Of a DNA stretch of 64,000 nt, positions 22,769-33,917 are shown piece after piece. The position numbers and the translations under genes were made by a program. Under the pieces are notes generated by a model. That model was not told where the DNA came from and did no database searches. It worked only from the letters and a program-made list of their open reading frames with translations. Source of the DNA: Sabethes cyaneus (Eukaryota; Arthropoda; Insecta; Diptera; Culicidae); assembly GCF_943734655.1 (NCBI RefSeq), contig NC_071354.1, positions 59,313,544 through 59,377,543 of the forward strand. Direction: 5' to 3'. The stretch's first letter is position 1, and each line of letters begins with the position of its first letter.

Positions 22769-23660
22769 ATGTATGTATGTATGTATGTATGTATGTATGT
22801 ATGTATGTATGTATGTATGTATGTATGTATGTATGTATGTATGTATGTATGTATGTATGTATGTATGTATGTATGTATGTATGTATGTATGTATGTATGT
22901 ATGTATGTATGTATGTATGTATGTATGTATGTATGTATGTATGTATGTATGTATGTATGTATGTATGTATGTATGTATGTATGTATGTATGTATGTATGT
23001 ATGTATGTATGTATGTATGTATGTATGTATGTATGTATGTATGTATGTATGTATGTATGTATGTATGTATGTATGTATGTATGTATGTATGTATGTATGT
23101 ATGTATGTATGTATGTATGTATGTATGTATGTATGTATGTATGTATGTATGTATGTATGTATGTATGTATGTATGTATGTATGTATGTATGTATGTATGT
23201 ATGTATGTATGTATGTATGTATGTATGTATGTATGTATGTATGTATGTATGTATGTATGTATGTATGTATGTATGTATGTATGTATGTATGTATGTATGT
23301 ATGTATGTATGTATGTATGTATGTATGTATGTATGTATGTATGTATGTATGTATGTATGTATGTATGTATGTATGTATGTATGTATGTATGTATGTATGT
23401 ATGTATGTATGTATGTATGTATGTATGTATGTATGTATGTATGTATGTATGTATGTATGTATGTATGTATGTATGTATGTATGTATGTATGTATGTATGT
23501 ATGTATGTATGTATGTATGTATGTATGTATGTATGTATGTATGTATGTATGTATGTATGTATGTATGTATGTATGTATGTATGTATGTATGTATGTATGT
23601 ATGTATGTATGTATGTATGTATGTATGTATGTACGTATGTATGTATGTATGTATGTATAT
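22769..23660. repeat. (ATGT)n tetranucleotide array, ~890 bp
   Basis: About 222 units of ATGT with a single visible variant (gtac at about 23632). Both flanks grade into gtgtgt and tatata variants. The long frames (CMYV or YIHT repeats) on both strands are artefacts. Confidence 0.98.
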
Positions 23661-23780
23661 AGGTGTGTGTTTACGTGTGTATGTGATGACAATTTGCAAT
23701 TTTTAAATTTGCATTGAAATTCAAGAAAAGTGAGAATTATGTCAATTGTCTGAAGTTATTGAAGCCTCTTAGTGGAATAC

Positions 23781-24395
23781 GAACTCTGAAATTAAGGAAA
23801 AGAAAAAACTTTTACCGACTAAATTCCACTATTTAATATTTATTCGACAGATACGTATACGCTTTGAAATAAGACACTGATGAAGCCTGCACGTCGTAGG
23901 TGAACTACGTATCAGTTGCAAATAAATATTAAATACAGTGGACCCCCGTTCGTTTGAACGATTCCTCATGCAAACTAACGAGGTTAGTTTTTAATTTGAA
24001 CAACTGGCAACCCTAAACATGCTGGAACTTGTGTGAACTGGTCGCCCTACTCTTTGTTATTGTTTTGATGGTTTGATTCAGTTGGAAGTTGGAAGTAGCG
24101 AATATTTCATTCTCCGATTGGATTTCTATCATAATTGTTGGGGAAACGCAATGTGATGTGAAACAGATTAAACACGCTAGATCGGTACAAACAAATCGCG
24201 TTTATGCGCATTGTCTGCATAAGCAAATGATGTCATGTTGAGAATGACATTTAAACCATTTTTAATTTGCACGTCGTGCAAACCAACGGGGTGCAAATTA
24301 AAAAGTGTTCAGATTAAAAACGGTCAAACGAACGGGGGTCCACGGTAGTGGGATTCAATCGAAAAGTTTTTTTCTTTTCTTTGATTTCAGAATTC
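23781..24395. mobile_element. Foldback element interrupted by a MITE
   Basis: The left arm (23781-about 23855) is the reverse complement of a split right arm: the inner part at about 23905-23935 and the outer part at 24348-24395. Shared blocks are ctctgaaat...aaaagaaaaaac at the outer end, ccactatttaatatttatt in the middle and gatacgta nearest the loop. Removing 23936-24345 and one TA restores a continuous arm, which shows that the MITE inserted later. The loop contains tgatgaagcctgcacgtcgt. Confidence 0.85.
23936..24345. mobile_element. 410-bp pogo-like MITE, TA target duplication
   Basis: The ends are CAGTGGACCCCCGTTCG (left) and, as reverse complement of the right, CCGTGGACCCCCGTTCG; homology extends to 25 bp with two differences. 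TA lies on both sides (23934-23935 and 24346-24347). No transposase. The TA duplication and CAGT-type terminus suggest a pogo/Tc1/mariner-mobilised element. It interrupts the arm of the foldback described at 23781-24395. Confidence 0.87.
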
Positions 24396-24829
24396 AATTG
24401 TGATTTTCTTCACTTGCTGTTGCTCAAAATTGTACAAGAAAAGCAAAAAGCGAAGAATAGCAGTTAATTTAAGCATGTAGGTATAGTGGTGATAGGATTA
24501 AAAATACTAGTGAGTTGATTTTTCCAAATAAATTTATACAAATTTCAAACAAATTTTCCGCATCAATAGATGCTCTTTTCAATCAATAGATTCTAGAGCT
24601 TAGAAATGTTATATGAAAAATAGGAAGTAAACTGCACGGTAGTAATTTTGTAAGATTTATTTTCGTTAGTGACATTTTAAAGAACAGATGTCTTATGACA
24701 TGAATCATGTTTTAACAAATAAATCAAAAATGACAAGCACTGGAAATCATATCGATCATATTTCCCATTCTCAAGCATGTTTATGACGCAGCTTTTGCAC
24801 TATTTTTCGACCTCATCTTGTTTTCCTAG
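24396..24829. other. Unassigned AT-rich sequence
   Basis: Nothing recognised; no open frame of note. Confidence 0.5.
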
Positions 24830-25295
24830 CCCTCTAACGGGATACATTGGAAAAACGATGCGATCAAGCTAATGACTATCTTTTCATGAAATTACATACA
24901 TTAAAAAGAAGCTTAAGTTTTGATTTTCATGCAAAAATAATTATCTGAAGGAGCGCCAGCTAAGAAAAAGTTCAATTTCTCTTTTTCATATCTAATGCTT
25001 TATTCAATTATTTTTTCTAATTCAGATACCTATATTGCAAAATTCAAGCCAAGCAAACTAATAGCAAAATTTTGAGATTATTCATTTTTTTATAGATTTC
25101 CTTTTTCTTCAAAAGCGAAGCATAACAATAATTTTTCTGAACTCTTGTTTTTCAAAGATGCTAACTTTTGAACGCATGGGATTAATATCAAAATATCAAA
25201 ATATCAAAGAATCTGCTATAAACACATATTTCTTATTGTTTCGTAGGTGGTTCTGAAGCCCGAAAGTTAAGGCCGTCTGCAGACCCGTTAGAGGG
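24830..25295. mobile_element. 466-bp putative piggyBac-like MITE
   Basis: Perfect 12-bp terminal inverted repeats CCCTCTAACGGG (24830-24841) and CCCGTTAGAGGG (25284-25295). The right side is followed by TTAA, the piggyBac target. The left side reads ctag instead of ttaa, so the target duplication is imperfect and the assignment is tentative. The interior is AT-rich and non-coding. Confidence 0.6.
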
Positions 25296-25299
25296 TTAA

Positions 25300-26540
25300 T
25301 TTCTAATTTTCTATATATATTCATTGAAGTCTGCAAAAATTATCTTTTGTGTCTACATTATTTTTCTATAAATCACGTAAATATTATAAAACTAAATAAG
25401 GTGTTCATCAAGTAACATAAATGACGCTTACAAGTATTTACGCACCCAAGGAAAGAAAATATAATTGCTCTACGCAATACGTTGTGAATTTTACTGGCAA
25501 ATGAGGATTTTAAGGAATACGGAACGGATATTTAAAAATATAGTCAAGTTAATTATAGATGTACCTGATAAATTAAATAATGATTATTGCGGCAGTAGAA
25601 AGGCTAGGTCACGCCGCTAGGTGGATTAATACGGGTTTTTCATTTCTTGTCGCCTCGTTTGTTGCTTATGCAAAGTGTAGTCGCAAAACGATAAACGTAA
25701 ATCGCTCACTGCAACTCGGAAACTCCGTGCCTCCGACTGCTTTTGCCGTGTGGAAGTTAAAGCTTTGATTACGAATGACAACTTTCAGAAACTATAGTAC
25801 AGAACCCTTCGATTGTTGTTTTACGATTCGATGGCCGAATCGATAAGAAAATAATCGCATGTTGATATCCGCTCATAACGTACCTCTTTTTCGAGCTTCC
25901 AACTTGGGAAGTTCGAACCAAGTTCAATGTGAAACCACCAGTGCCAGTACCAGTGAGTGTATGGGAAGAAGTGGAATCCAATTTCCCAGAAAATTTATTG
26001 CCAAATAATCTATAAGCAACAGCACCTGAGTACGTTGGAAGTAGAACCGACCGAGTTAACCGAGCAAGTTATCGATATTCGTTGTATTTTCTGTTACTTT
26101 TAAATGACCGTCTCATTCTCCTTTGCATATGAACATTGAGTTTTCGGTCTTTTGGCAGCAGACAAAATAAAAATGACTATTTGCATACAAAACGATTATT
26201 TATACACTGTCAGTCTACCTTACCTGTGTGGCTAATATTGGCTTCTGGCATGGTTCGGTCGCGTTCCATCGGTTGTCAGACACATGTATGGCTGACGGAA
26301 AGTTTTGATGCTAGAGGTGGAGCTTCGGTCTGCATGACAATTGATAATGTATTTGAACAGTTTAAAAAAATCATTTATTATCACAAACCTTTGATTTTAA
26401 CAATGAGCTGTGCTAGCTTGGCTAATTTATTCATTTATTTTCTTTTCAGATCAAAACATGTCAGCATGATTCATGTCCGTAAAGAATTAGTGATCGCCAG
26501 TTTGTTAATGGCAAGTCCTAATCTCGCTAATCTAATGTAA
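25300..26540. other. Unassigned sequence
   Basis: No gene supported. A 134-codon plus frame (26136-26540) lacks an ATG start and recognisable domains; it runs directly into the SINE at 26541 and is probably chance. Confidence 0.45.
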
Positions 26541-26640
26541 TAAGCCAGTCGTCGTCTGGTTCGAATCTAGGCTAGGAGAGGCTGTTAGAGTCAATAGGAT
26601 CGTAGCACTGACCCCGCACTGTCCTGTATTCTAACAACTT
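26541..26640 (+). mobile_element. SINE copy, truncated at both ends
   Basis: Contains the B-box-like GGTTCGAATCTAGGC and the family body (gctgttagagtcaataggat, then gcactg...gtcctgtattctaacaa). It lacks the gtctgtcgataaag tail. It lies against the 3' side of the minus-strand retroelement fragment that starts at 26641. Confidence 0.8.
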
Positions 26641-27888
26641 CAAATTTCAATAACGGAATTAGCACCCAGGCTTTGCTGGCCTAATCTCGCTGTTTCCAAT
26701 TTGAAAGGCCCAAAAATCTGTTCCACTGCTCTACGGTTGATTCCGATGATATCGACGTCATCCACAAAACCAAGAAGCATGTGTGATTTCAAGCTGACAG
26801 TCCCGTTCCTTTCCAAGTTTGCATTCCGTTTTTCACCTTCCGAGGAAATGGTGAATAGCAGGTTAGATAGTGCATCCCCTTGACTGGTTCCCTCCAACGT
26901 CACGAAAGTGACTGAAATTTCATCAGTTATTCTGACGTCCCTCTATCCAGCTTCGCTCGAATCAACTTAACTAGAGTTTCATCAATTTTCTAGCATTATC
27001 TGCCACAGCTTATTTCGTTCAACTGAACCGTACGCCGTCTTAAAGTCCACAAACGGATGATAAGTTAGCTAGTTATACTTCCGGAACCTGTCCGGTAACT
27101 GACACCGGGTAAACATCCGATCCGTTGTGATGCGACCCTCACGCAAATCTGCATGGTACTTTCCGATAAACGATTCCACTAACGGTCTCATCTACAGAAC
27201 GTAATATAGGTTCTCGTCTATCACTCTCTGGAATTTAACATCAAACCAGCTATCATGCTGTTTTCTACGCGTAGTGCCTGCCACCTCTTTTTCAATGGCA
27301 CCATGATTGCCAAACCCACTTATATCTTCAAGCCTTTCTTCCTGCTGGTTCCCTGCGATTGGTTGACCAAGTTTTCTGGCATATTTCGCTGCCACGGCAT
27401 CAACCGCTGAATGTTTAAACACAACGTCTTCTCAGATCTAGTTTTTGCCGCGTTCGACAACCTTGCGTGAATCCTACACACGATGTCTCCGAAAAAACAT
27501 ATTTCAATGGCATCCGAAAAGTGTCGACCGTCAGTCAAGACATAATAGATCTGAAACCGACTCCATTTGGATGCCTCCAGGTGTGTTTCCGAATATTCAG
27601 ACGTGGAAAGTAGTTGCTGCAGATGACCATTTCCCTGGCCACGGCAAAATTTAGGAGTCCTTTGACCGTTATCATTGGTCCATCTGATGGAGGATATGTC
27701 TTCCAATGACGAAAGAGTTTTTCCACCCGGTCTGCGCATTTGCATCTCCGATGATGCTTTTAACGTCATATTTTGGGCACTCTCCATAGGTCCTCTTGGG
27801 CCTATCGTAGAACTCGTCCGTAGCACCAACGGATTTATCATTTGTCTGTGCGTAAACGTTGATTAGACTGTAACTGAAAAACTTGCCT
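26641..27888 (-). pseudogene. RTE-like non-LTR: endonuclease C-part and RT, many lesions
   Basis: The minus strand in shifting frames gives endonuclease blocks FFSYSLINVYA (about 27870), CPKYDVKSIIGDANAQTG (about 27770), TNDNGQRLLNFAVAREMV (about 27670) and LTDGRHFSDAIEI (about 27530). RT blocks follow: FVDFKTAYGSVERNKLWQIM (about 27050-27000), EGTSQGDALSNLLFTI (about 26890-26850) and LGFVDDVDIIGI (about 26770). The order is right for one element; the RT active site reads FVDDV. Several frameshifts and stops make it inactive. The N-terminal part continues beyond an insertion at 28424. Confidence 0.85.
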
Positions 27889-27891
27889 TTA

Positions 27892-28420
27892 ACCCATCAT
27901 GAATGACCCGGGTATACCTAAATTTGGGCCAAATGAAGTGAAACTGTGTAATCCATTATATTATGACGCGAATGTGCAGGAATACTCCAAATCGTCATTT
28001 GAAATGGTTTCAACCCCAAAATATCGCAGATTTTATAATTCATGCGCTCGGTTTCAAACGAACAATAAATTACAAAGTTGTTTACATATTTCTTATCGAA
28101 TTTTGTGATAGACTTTACATATAAATACCATTCTACATTTCAGGTAATGTTTCTTCACAAAATGTAGACTTTTTCATGCGTTTTGGAGACAAAATTTTTT
28201 TCGACATTTTTTTAACTTTTTTTCCGCAATTTATCACAACTTTGCACTGTTGAAAATACAGATGAAATGACAAAAACTGACAGATTAACTCACACATACA
28301 TCAGATTGATGTCTTATCCCTCTTGTAGTGATATATTAACAATGCTAACAATTGAAATTCAGCAGTAAACAGATTTTGAAGACCGGGATATGATATATCA
28401 TACGCCACGACATAATGGGT
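27892..28420. mobile_element. 529-bp PIF/Harbinger-like MITE, TTA target duplication
   Basis: The ends are ACCCATCATG and the reverse complement of ACCCATTATG, flanked by TTA on both sides (27889-27891 and 28421-28423). It interrupts a retroelement codon run: the host reads ...VLSIK before and GKFFSYSLINVYA after, continuous once the insertion and one TTA are removed. A three-base TWA duplication is the hallmark of PIF/Harbinger elements. It is non-coding. A diverged relative lies at 41166-41500. Confidence 0.8.
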
Positions 28421-28423
28421 TTA

Positions 28424-28990
28424 TACTTAACACAGTTACACGGTCATCTACGGGCCTTTACCGGATAACTCGTTGCATTTGCTTTCCCAACCTAATGAAA
28501 CCGACTCCATGTTATGTGTTTCTGCCGTAGGAGATGTGGTACTTTAAAGAAGTGCCTGCATAGTGTCTACTACAAGAACACACTCTTTCCGGAATTTGGC
28601 CACCGAACGTCGTGAATAGCAGCCATTTCTGCTTTGAGTCGATGTAGCTCTCGAGCAAGCAAGTCAGCTCGTGCCAGTTCATAGAGAGTCCAGCCCATCT
28701 ATGGTTCAAAGCAGACGGAGGATGCTCTCGCACTTGGACCTTTTGCGCGAGTGTTTGGCGACACAGTCTCCTCCGATCGTTGCCACTTGCTCTGCTCGAG
28801 AGGTTGCGGCAGCTGGTCGACAGAGCAAAGGGACAGTTTCCTAGCCTCTTCCTCTGTGTATCCCTTGCTGAGATACCGCTTATGTCGCCTGTGCACTGTA
28901 GACCCGCTTGAGACCAATACGAGACGACGTTGGTGCCACAACATCGTCTGGTCGCGTCCGAATCGGAAAGGTTATCCGCTCGACTCCACA
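28424..28990 (-). pseudogene. N-terminal part of the same RTE-like element
   Basis: The minus strand gives ARELHRLKAEMAAIHDVRW-type sequence (about 28670-28600), the start of an apurinic-type endonuclease domain, then TSLKYHISYGRNT and GVGFIRLGKQMQRVIR (to about 28440). Upstream, GYTEEEARKLSLCSVDQLPQ (about 28870-28810) and TVSPNTRAKGPSARASS precede the endonuclease and look like the element's leader or ORF1 region. This part is less certain because I recognise it only by resemblance. Confidence 0.7.
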
Positions 28991-30999
28991 CTCCCTTTTG
29001 GCGAACTCAGGATCAGTAAAAAGACTGAAGGTCCTCGGTACAGCACAGGTTGAAGGTGTCCTCCAGCTCTTCCTGCTTCTTTCGACTAATTGCGCTCAAT
29101 TGCGAAGAATCGCGAAGAAAGGAGTCCGCCGACTCCATAGGTTCCGATTTTATCCATTCACGTTTTATATTATAACCATGGACTAACTAACAACTATTAA
29201 ATAGTTGTTTTCAATAAAACGCTAAAACATGCTGAGATAACGTACTTCAATACTTCAGTAATATAGAATCACTGGAAAAATATAACGAAGAGTCAAAATT
29301 AACTTTCATGTTTTGGCTGATGGCCAGCGATTTTCCCCACTGTGCAGCGTCACCGTTTACAGTGGGAAATTTCAGTATATTAACATAATGGTGCCAATGA
29401 AAATGGATTTTAACCTTCCGTTACTCGCGCTGTTGTATTTTGTACAACACCTGTAGATTTTTGGATGCCATTTTGTTTTAAAGTAACAGATCGATGTCAA
29501 ACCAAAATGTATTCTTCCATTAATTTATTATGAACAAAATGACATAATTATTCAATACATTAATGCTTTAAACTATTCAGCAAAATAGATGAGCATAAAC
29601 GGAAATCGCAGAATCGATGCAAGCGGCGTGTGAGGGGTACTGCACTTGGTCCCTACTGGAATTTTCTCTTATTTCTTCATAAGGGAAAAAGGTTTCTGTA
29701 CACAGCAAAGTTATTTAGCAGTTGATGGTCATTCTGCAGGTGTGCAAAAGTTCATAATTTCGTGACTTCACGGCGCTAGTATATGGGCTAGTTTTCTGAA
29801 TGTGTTCTATCTACGGAATCTGTTTATTTGTAAGATCCTGTTTTCAGAAAATGTTTTATTGGACTAAAAATGCTAGGCTGATGAACGGAAGTATCCAATT
29901 TTCACACTATGTACGGTATTTGCTACATCGTCGTAATTGCCTATTCCCGTCCTATCCAAATTATTAAAAATATCAGCATTTTTATGACACACAATGCAAA
30001 ACTAGTTATTCCCTAATATTTTAGTTAGTTGTCTATCATACGCGATCAATCAAAGTGAGCTGAGATCTATTTAAATGCTTTTTATCATTAAAGAAATCTT
30101 TCCAGCCATATTTCCTACGTTTTTCGTGCGACGATGAAGACAATGTCGACTAATCGTTTTAATTTCCGTCATTCATAAATGAAAATAACTCACGCAAGGC
30201 ATTGTCGTTCTTCGACAGCCAGGAAAACTGCCTGCCAGGAAATTTTGTAGAATAACATTTATCATGCCGTCCTGAAAAATTTTGATGGATGGATTTTAAA
30301 ACGGTACGACGAATTTTAGAAATAAAGTCAGTTGCGCAATTTCAATTATATGCTTTAATAGTCGCTTTTCAGTGATTTCAAAGTTCACAGATCGGAAGGT
30401 AAGTGTGTTTTAGCCAAATTAGCACAAGAACTTTTGGAGTATTCATTAAATCCATCCAACAAATGGTGAAAATTAGAATGGCTTTACTTATTACGACGGG
30501 AATTGGAAAAAAACCCTATCATCACTGTGCAAAAAGCTTTTTAAACATCCTGCCCAAGTAAATCAAAACACCACATCTAACTACTTTCTAACCACAGATG
30601 CCCTACTTTCTGCCAACAGCAGAAATGTTATCATACTTTATGTGATGAGATGTTTTATGAGAAAAATATCTAAGAAAACATGATAACTGCTAGAAAAAAA
30701 ATTAATCAATAGAATGCAATAGAATGCTACATCATTTAGGAACGATAAAAGGATCTTTCCGAATGCAGCAACTTGTATATGGCCGCAATTGTAAGATATA
30801 CAATTTACAGCGGGCTTTGGCGCCGCCTGGTGACAAACTTATAAAATTCTATCCCCCAAACGAAAGGTCTTAACCTACTGATTAACTTTGCTGAAGACAG
30901 TAACTTTCTATATAGCCAGGATTTCGAGATATTCCGAGATAAAGAGTATTGTACAAAATACAACGCGCGAGTATCCGTGTTACAAAAGTTGACGCGAGT
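28991..30999. other. Unassigned sequence
   Basis: Two kilobases of AT-rich DNA. No frame with a recognisable product and no repeat relationship found within the window. Confidence 0.5.
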
Positions 31000-31150
31000 A
31001 ACGGAAGATTAACGAAACAACAAGCAAAATATTCTCTGCCAGGAAAAAATTTCCTTTGCAAAATTTCAGCTCAATCGGACTTGATTTACTGCTACCGCAA
31101 ATTGATGGCAGATGCGGACTTGTATGCAAGCTGACAAATCACCAAAGGGG
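31000..31150 (+). repeat. Left arm of an inverted pair flanking a transposon
   Basis: Contains agctcaatcggacttgattt, tactgctaccgca, gacttgtatgcaagctg and aaatcaccaaagg. The reverse complement of all of these occurs at 33918-34060 in the same order, on the other side of the TIR element at 31495-33876. The similarity is about 75% by eye, so it is either an older foldback or two copies of one dispersed repeat in opposite orientation. Confidence 0.7.
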
Positions 31151-31805
31151 GGAGCACGTGAAATTTGTGTTTTGAAAAAAAAATTTGAAGCCAAAAATGC
31201 ATGGAATCTGTTCTAGTTTATTTTCTGAGACTTTGGTCCGAAACACAGACATCAATGGGTAAAAAATCAAGAATATTTATAAAGTTGAGACACTTTAAAA
31301 TTGGTTCTTTCTTTAAAATTGTTTCTTTTTTTATTTTTGGCACCACCTTAGTGGACCTTTTTAGTTCTACGTCATGTATCAGATGTCTGTAATAAATTAA
31401 AATGAAATGTTAGCGGTGTATGTCATGTCCTTTCACTGTTATTAGGACCACCCTAGTGAAAAATAATTTAAACACCCTAGTAAAGTATTACATAACGGGT
31501 GGCAACTAAAATTTTGGATTTTTGACGTAGGACTACGTCTTACGGCAAGTTTTGAGATAGGGTGTCATTCCAAAAAATCGAAAAATGCGAGCGTCACGAA
31601 AAATGAAAGGTTTTGAGCGCTAATAGCTCAGCGGTTTTCCTATCGATTTTCAATATTCTTACACCAATCGATCGGAAAATCTTCTAAGAATTGACCCAAA
31701 TGAAGAAAAGTATGGATTCTTGATGTTGAACTATTGAAAAATTGAAAATAATGAACCTATGTTTTACCAGAATTCTCGCTTCGTGATTGGTTGGAAGATT
31801 CTTTA

Positions 31806-32145
31806 CGATGATCTAAACCTATACCAATTTGATATCTGTGCTTGGGAAGTAAGCCAAAACAAGTGACCCTCATTTCAACAAGATTTCTTAACACCGCGGT
31901 TAAACCTAGACAATTTTGATGTCCTTGCTTGGGAAGTACGCCACAAAGAGTGACAAAGCCCCCTCGTGCCAACAGATTTCTTACGAACGCGATTAAACTT
32001 AGTCCAATTTAATGTCTGTGTTAGGGAAGTGTGCCAGAAAAAATGACACAAGTTTGCTGTCCCAACAGATCGCAAATTCTTCACTGCGAGACGATTAAAC
32101 CTCGGCAAATTTGATATCTGTGTTGGAAAAATGTGCTACAGCTGT
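31806..32145. repeat. ~85-100-bp tandem repeat, four diverged units
   Basis: The core aatttgatatctgtgcttgggaagt-like block recurs four times, at about 31828, 31911, 32006 and 32107. Each is preceded by a gattaaacct-like piece and followed by gccaaaacaagtgac-like and caacagatttcttac-like pieces. Units are diverged from each other by perhaps 20-25%. It is internal to the TIR element; subterminal tandem repeats are common in DNA transposons as transposase-binding arrays, but that role is only a possibility here. Confidence 0.8.
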
Positions 32146-32169
32146 AGTGTTCGGTTATAATACGACTCT

Positions 32170-32320
32170 GTATGAAGGTGAAATTAGTTATCGTTGATTC
32201 TGCCAATTTCAAAAGCAATTTTTTTGTTTGAAACAAAAATTCGGTTCATGAAAATATATTCGCTGTGTTCAGATTGGCAACAAGAATGCAGTATATACAT
32301 TTTTATAAACACAATCCCGC
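32170..32320 (+). repeat. Dispersed repeat, inverted relative of 38260-38395
   Basis: Shares tttgtttgaaacaa, catgaaaatatattc and gtgttcagattggcaa with the reverse complement of 38260-38395, in order and with near-equal spacing. It sits inside the TIR element at 31495-33876. Confidence 0.8.
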
Positions 32321-32637
32321 TTTTTGGCCGAAAAGGCCAAATTGAATTGGTAAAATCCCTTCAACGTGCGGAACCATGGGTAATAAAAACAATCTTTAAT
32401 TTCAGTAAGGTAGCAGGAAAGCAATAGTTTGTGTTCTTGATTTTGTTAAATTGTTTTCAAATCTAACAAATAAATTTTTTGTGCAACGTAAGAGCACCAC
32501 AATCACTAGATACAATCGCGGACAAGACACTTCTAACTCTTACAAAATGTTAAAATAAAACAAATTACTTTTAACTTACACGTCGACCGCTTTCAGGCAT
32601 CATTTGCCTATCTTCAGGACGAGAGCCGATGTCCAAC

Positions 32638-32715
32638 TGTTTTGCTGTTGAACTAGATCCGATAGTAATTCTATCACATAAAATGTTGTTTACGGTGAAT
32701 TTTATTATCAGAGAG
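32638..32715 (+). repeat. Block shared with 48967-49050
   Basis: Both blocks contain tttttgctgttgaacta, cataaaatgt and tttacggtgaattttattat in the same order. In both places a transposase copy of the same family follows downstream (at 33133 and at 49895), although the spacing differs. Confidence 0.75.
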
Positions 32716-33000
32716 TTTTCAAATGCACAATCTTTTGAGAATTGAACGTATGCAATGTTACTACTTTGATAAATGTTACTTACAACGCATCTAGCATGTA
32801 TATACATATGTTGCAAATAGCATGTATACATGCAAAATCGAATGTTTACAAGCATGAATACATGCCACTATCACTACAAAGAGACTTACGTAGTCCTGCG
32901 TCACCGGTCGTGTCTTGTACACAACCCCTCTGATTTTTTTTGCGGGGCTTATGCTCGACAACAAACGAGCTTAGAGAGAAATGAGAGTATGTATGTGTTA

Positions 33001-33003
33001 GCT

Positions 33004-33062
<59 letters not shown>

Positions 33063-33081
33063 CTCTCGCTCTCTCTCTCGT
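33001..33081. repeat. (CT)n microsatellite inside a transposase leader
   Basis: About 80 bp of CT with a few interruptions (ctatctat, gctc). The homologous position in the second copy (about 49830) has only gagctctctctcc, so the tract expanded in this copy after the two diverged. Confidence 0.93.
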
Positions 33082-33132
33082 CTTTTTGTTAATATTTTTT
33101 GTTTTGTTTATGCTTGCCCAGTTTTGCTCAAA

Positions 33133-33715
33133 ATGGCGTCGAAACAAGAAGCATTTCGGGAGCGCGTTGTACACTTCTACGAACTGCCACAGAAATCTTG
33201 GCAAAAAGTATACGGTACAACATTTAAAAAGCAAATATGTTGCGGCTTCGACTGTTTACCATATCCTAGGATGTCCAACAACAATTCGCAAGCAAGGTAG
33301 TGGAAGACCAGTCAAAATTATAGGCGCAGAAGGACATCGTTCTCTTTCTCGTTTCTTTAACAACAAGCCCTCTGGTGTGACTATCAATTAAGCTGCACCA
33401 TTCGAATGTTTGACGAAAATTTTGATCCTGTTTCTACAAAAACATCATGCAGATGGACAATACGTGTTTGTAGAGCATCATCGCATTACGCCAAAAAACA
33501 CAATCGATCCTGAATACCCGTTCGATCCCATTTTTACCCAAAAACTGCGACCCGAAAAATCTGTCTCAGTGCGCCCGGTCGATGATTTCTTCGGGTTTTT
33601 GAGTGCTTTGGTGTACTGGAGAGCCACGAATTGCAAACAGTTGATTAGTAGAACCAAGAGATGCACTCGCAAAGTTGACATGACGGCCGTACAACGCTCC
33701 TATTTCGGCGTCTAA
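33133..33715 (+). pseudogene. Tc1/mariner (DD37E-like) transposase, copy 1, broken
   Basis: ATG at 33133 opens MASKQEAFRERVVHFYE. After a frameshift the helix-turn-helix part continues as YTVQHLKSKYVAASTVYHIL and PTTIRKQGSGRPVKI. A stop follows at about 33390. The core resumes with IPFLQKHHADGQYVF-like sequence, and the C-terminal acidic region reads RPVDDFFGFLSALVYWRATN, then SRTKRCTRKVDMTAVQ. The segment between the DNA-binding part and the second D motif is deleted, as in copy 2, and the final acidic motif differs from copy 2 (RPVDD against RPIED). Inactive. Confidence 0.8.
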
Positions 33716-33917
33716 TGAAAGCTTCGCCGAACACGGACCGTTTTCAAATGTACACTAATTTTTTTTCAACAATGGATAATGTATCTTTAATTTCGGTAAA
33801 TCAGATCTTCTTCATGTATCTTTGACTTTTTTTGTCAGCTTGAGAAAAAACTTCCAAAATTTTAGTTGCCACCCGTTATTAGAGATTTATAATGCATAAG
33901 AATGGTATACAGGTAGT

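Larger units (their letters stand above)
31495..33876 (+). mobile_element. 2.4-kb Tc1/mariner-type element with perfect 24-bp TIRs
   Basis: Begins ACGGGTGGCAACTAAAATTT and ends with its exact reverse complement; the inverted repeat is 24 bp without mismatch. TA lies on both sides (31493-31494 and 33877-33878). Inside, from left to right: a dispersed block related to 19846-19922, four ~95-bp tandem units, a block shared with 38260-38395, a block shared with 48970-49050, a (CT)n tract and a broken transposase (33133-33715) in the orientation expected for the element. It is longer than a standard mariner, implying internal insertions. Confidence 0.8.

Noticed and set aside
22713..23717. Five overlapping 300-codon frames (CMYV, YIHT)
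   Set aside because: All derive from the (ATGT)n array on both strands.
26136..26540. 134-codon plus-strand protein
   Set aside because: Non-ATG start, no domain, and it runs straight into a SINE.
30549..30575. Another CCCAAGTAA transposon end
   Set aside because: Only the first ten bases match; no partner end or internal similarity was found nearby.
31806..32145. CRISPR-like array
   Set aside because: Units are ~95 bp, diverged along their whole length with no constant-repeat/variable-spacer pattern; eukaryotic context.
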